The notes under the pieces are model-generated. The model was not told the origin of the DNA. It searched no databases and worked only from the letters and a program-made list of their open reading frames with translations. Positions 4,549-5,284 of a stretch of 5,284 bases of DNA are shown piece after piece. The stretch comes from Candidatus Saccharimonadales bacterium. Its GTDB lineage: Bacteria > Patescibacteriota > Saccharimonadia > Saccharimonadales > Saccharimonadaceae. Each line of letters begins with the position of its first letter. Position 1 is the stretch's first letter. The stretch lies in the NCBI GenBank assembly GCA_030145955.1, contig JASLCR010000091.1, positions 1 through 5,284 of the forward strand. The letters run 5' to 3'. The position numbers and the translations under genes are program-made.

Positions 4549-5032
4549 ACGCTTTTACAACACAAAAAAGCAAAAACAAACTACCTTAACAATTCAAATC
4601 GATGCAACACCAAGCCATATGTCTATGTATGGACTTGGACGGAAAATCGGTAACAGCATAAAACAAACAAGAACAAAAACACTATGGGTCCAACTTGGAC
4701 TCACGCACCTTACTTTTGTACAGTTTGTTACATATAAAGTGTGGTGTTACCGACACTCCGCCTAGTTTAGGTGTTGAGTATTTAGAAGAATAGTACCTCT
4801 GTGCTGAGCTTATCCCTATGATCTTTAGATAGTAGTGAGACTGCTCAGTACAGGTGTGGAACCTCTTCAACCTATTGCCCCAGCAATTGCTGGAGCGGTC
4901 AGTTGCCTCGAGCGGTACACTGCACTGGAAGCACGCGCCAAATTTTATTCTAGCGGCGGATGTAGCGACCTTTGCACTATAGTATATCGCTCAGGCTTCC
5001 TTGTTTTTAAGAGAGATGGTAGAGTAAAAGAG
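4549..5032 (+). other. predicted long 5' leader or non-coding transcript
   Basis: This stretch follows the strong promoter and precedes the membrane-protein gene. Its first 130 bp are A/C-rich and very poor in G (4 G and 16 C in 4561-4620), the reverse of the block before it. Visible elements are the direct repeat ACTTGGAC (4633-4640, 4693-4700), the near-palindrome GTCCAA-C-TTGGAC (4688-4700), a hairpin built on CGCCTA/TAGGTG (4759-4773) with outer ACTC/GAGT, and a 14-bp palindrome at 4880-4893. A 75-codon frame (4538-4765) begins inside the -10 box and is not convincing. From 4829 the frame of the downstream gene is free of stops, but no credible start or ribosome-binding site lies in it. 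Confidence 0.4.
4880..4893. repeat. 14-bp perfect palindrome
   Basis: CCAGCAATTGCTGG is fully self-complementary. It lies about 140 bp before the membrane-protein start and could be an operator or a hairpin in the leader RNA. Nothing in the sequence identifies a binding protein. Confidence 0.4.
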
Positions 5033-5284
5033 ATGTTTGGTAGGGTATTAACCGTAGTAACGTTAGCTGCAGCAATTATGCTTAGTCTTCTTGTGCAGTC
5101 AACAAGCCCTGCAACGATTGGACCGATCGGCCTTTTGGCCGTCTTTTTTTTGCTTTACGTTATTTTTGTCGGTATATTTACATGGCTGCTGCACGGAGGA
5201 AGTGTTGCTATTGCACTTGCTCTAAAGCCTATCGTACTGAAGCGCCCCTTACATCCATTGTCGCTTGTTCACGCGTATTATTAT
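5033..5284 (+). CDS. small membrane protein of unknown function, cut off at its 3' end
   Basis: The first 84 codons are present and the frame is open at the window edge. The protein has a basic start (MFGR), a first membrane segment at about residues 5-22 (VLTVVTLAAAIMLSLLVQ), a short S/T/P/G loop (STSPATIGP) and a second segment at about 32-55 (IGLLAVFFLLYVIFVGIFTW). A basic, proline-containing stretch KPIVLKRPLHPLSLVHAYYY follows and probably leads to further membrane segments. I associate this pattern with a small conserved membrane-protein family of Saccharibacteria, function unknown; this is recall, not a search. The Shine-Dalgarno is weak (AGAG about 8 nt before the ATG). The frame continues upstream to 4829 without a stop, but ATG 5033 starts exactly at the membrane-protein pattern. 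A terminator-like hairpin lies within codons at 5128-5151. Confidence 0.75.
   Translation, partial: MFGRVLTVVTLAAAIMLSLLVQSTSPATIGPIGLLAVFFLLYVIFVGIFTWLLHGGSVAIALALKPIVLKRPLHPLSLVHAYYY
5128..5151 (+). terminator. intrinsic-terminator look-alike inside the membrane-protein frame
   Basis: CGGCC (5128-5132), a TTTT loop and GGCCG (5137-5141), then TC and eight T's (5144-5151), give a short pure-GC stem with a long U-tract. It encodes residues GLLAVFF of the second membrane segment, so the T-run may simply reflect Phe codons. Translating ribosomes would normally mask it; untranslated RNA could terminate here. Confidence 0.45.

Noticed and set aside
4538..4765. 75-codon plus-strand frame after the strong promoter
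   Set aside because: Its ATGs at 4538 and 4541 fall within the -10 hexamer, upstream of the expected transcript start. There is no ribosome-binding site, and the sequence resembles no family I know. A shorter version from ATG 4619 also lacks a ribosome-binding site.
3784..5032. SRP RNA or 6S RNA hidden in the gene-free region
   Set aside because: No GGAAGCAGC-type SRP apical motif and no long bubble-containing rod with complementary ends were found by eye.

Overview
The window reads as a compact bacterial chromosome segment. It most likely comes from the Candidate Phyla Radiation, with Candidatus Saccharibacteria (TM7) as the best guess. That placement is an inference from three things: a membrane-protein family at the right edge that I associate with Saccharibacteria, short conserved proteins, and overall gene content. 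It has not been tested by phylogeny. UGA acts as a normal stop (it ends comM at a natural family C-terminus) and tryptophan is TGG, so there is no sign of the UGA-glycine code of Gracilibacteria/Absconditabacteria.

Left part (1-470, + strand): the 3' two-thirds of a tRNA-Pro(GGG) with encoded CCA is followed within 30 bp by a TATAAT promoter and a complete type A RNase P RNA (rnpB). A symmetric hairpin then faces both rnpB and the convergent ribosomal operon. Centre (489-3151, - strand): infC-rpmI-rplT (IF3, L35, L20) form a tightly packed operon. Each of the two ribosomal-protein genes has its Shine-Dalgarno inside the 3' end of the gene before it. IF3 has no ATG, GTG, TTG or CTG at the proper N-terminus; the start is a well-placed AUC. 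A strong promoter for the operon overlaps the stop of comM, the AAA+ ATPase gene just upstream, which itself looks leaderless. comM and the + strand tmRNA gene share overlapping divergent promoters.

Right part (3215-5284, + strand): a one-piece tmRNA (ssrA, about 408 nt) has an alanine-type acceptor stem, a tag open frame of up to 25 codons ending in ALA, a duplicated resume-codon segment and a non-canonical T-loop. Three hairpins follow. Next comes an unusually long stretch without convincing genes (about 3784-5032). It is G-rich on the + strand up to about 4500 and strongly G-poor after that, with a near-consensus sigma70 promoter (TTGACA-17-TATGAT) at the switch. The window ends inside a small membrane-protein gene of unknown function, which carries an intrinsic-terminator look-alike within its reading frame.

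Functionally the window is a translation cluster: tRNA, tRNA maturation (RNase P), ribosome rescue (tmRNA, whose 5' end RNase P processes), initiation (IF3) and the 50S subunit (L20, L35), plus one recombination/transformation ATPase. The least explained parts are the long non-coding block with its strong promoter and the tmRNA peculiarities.
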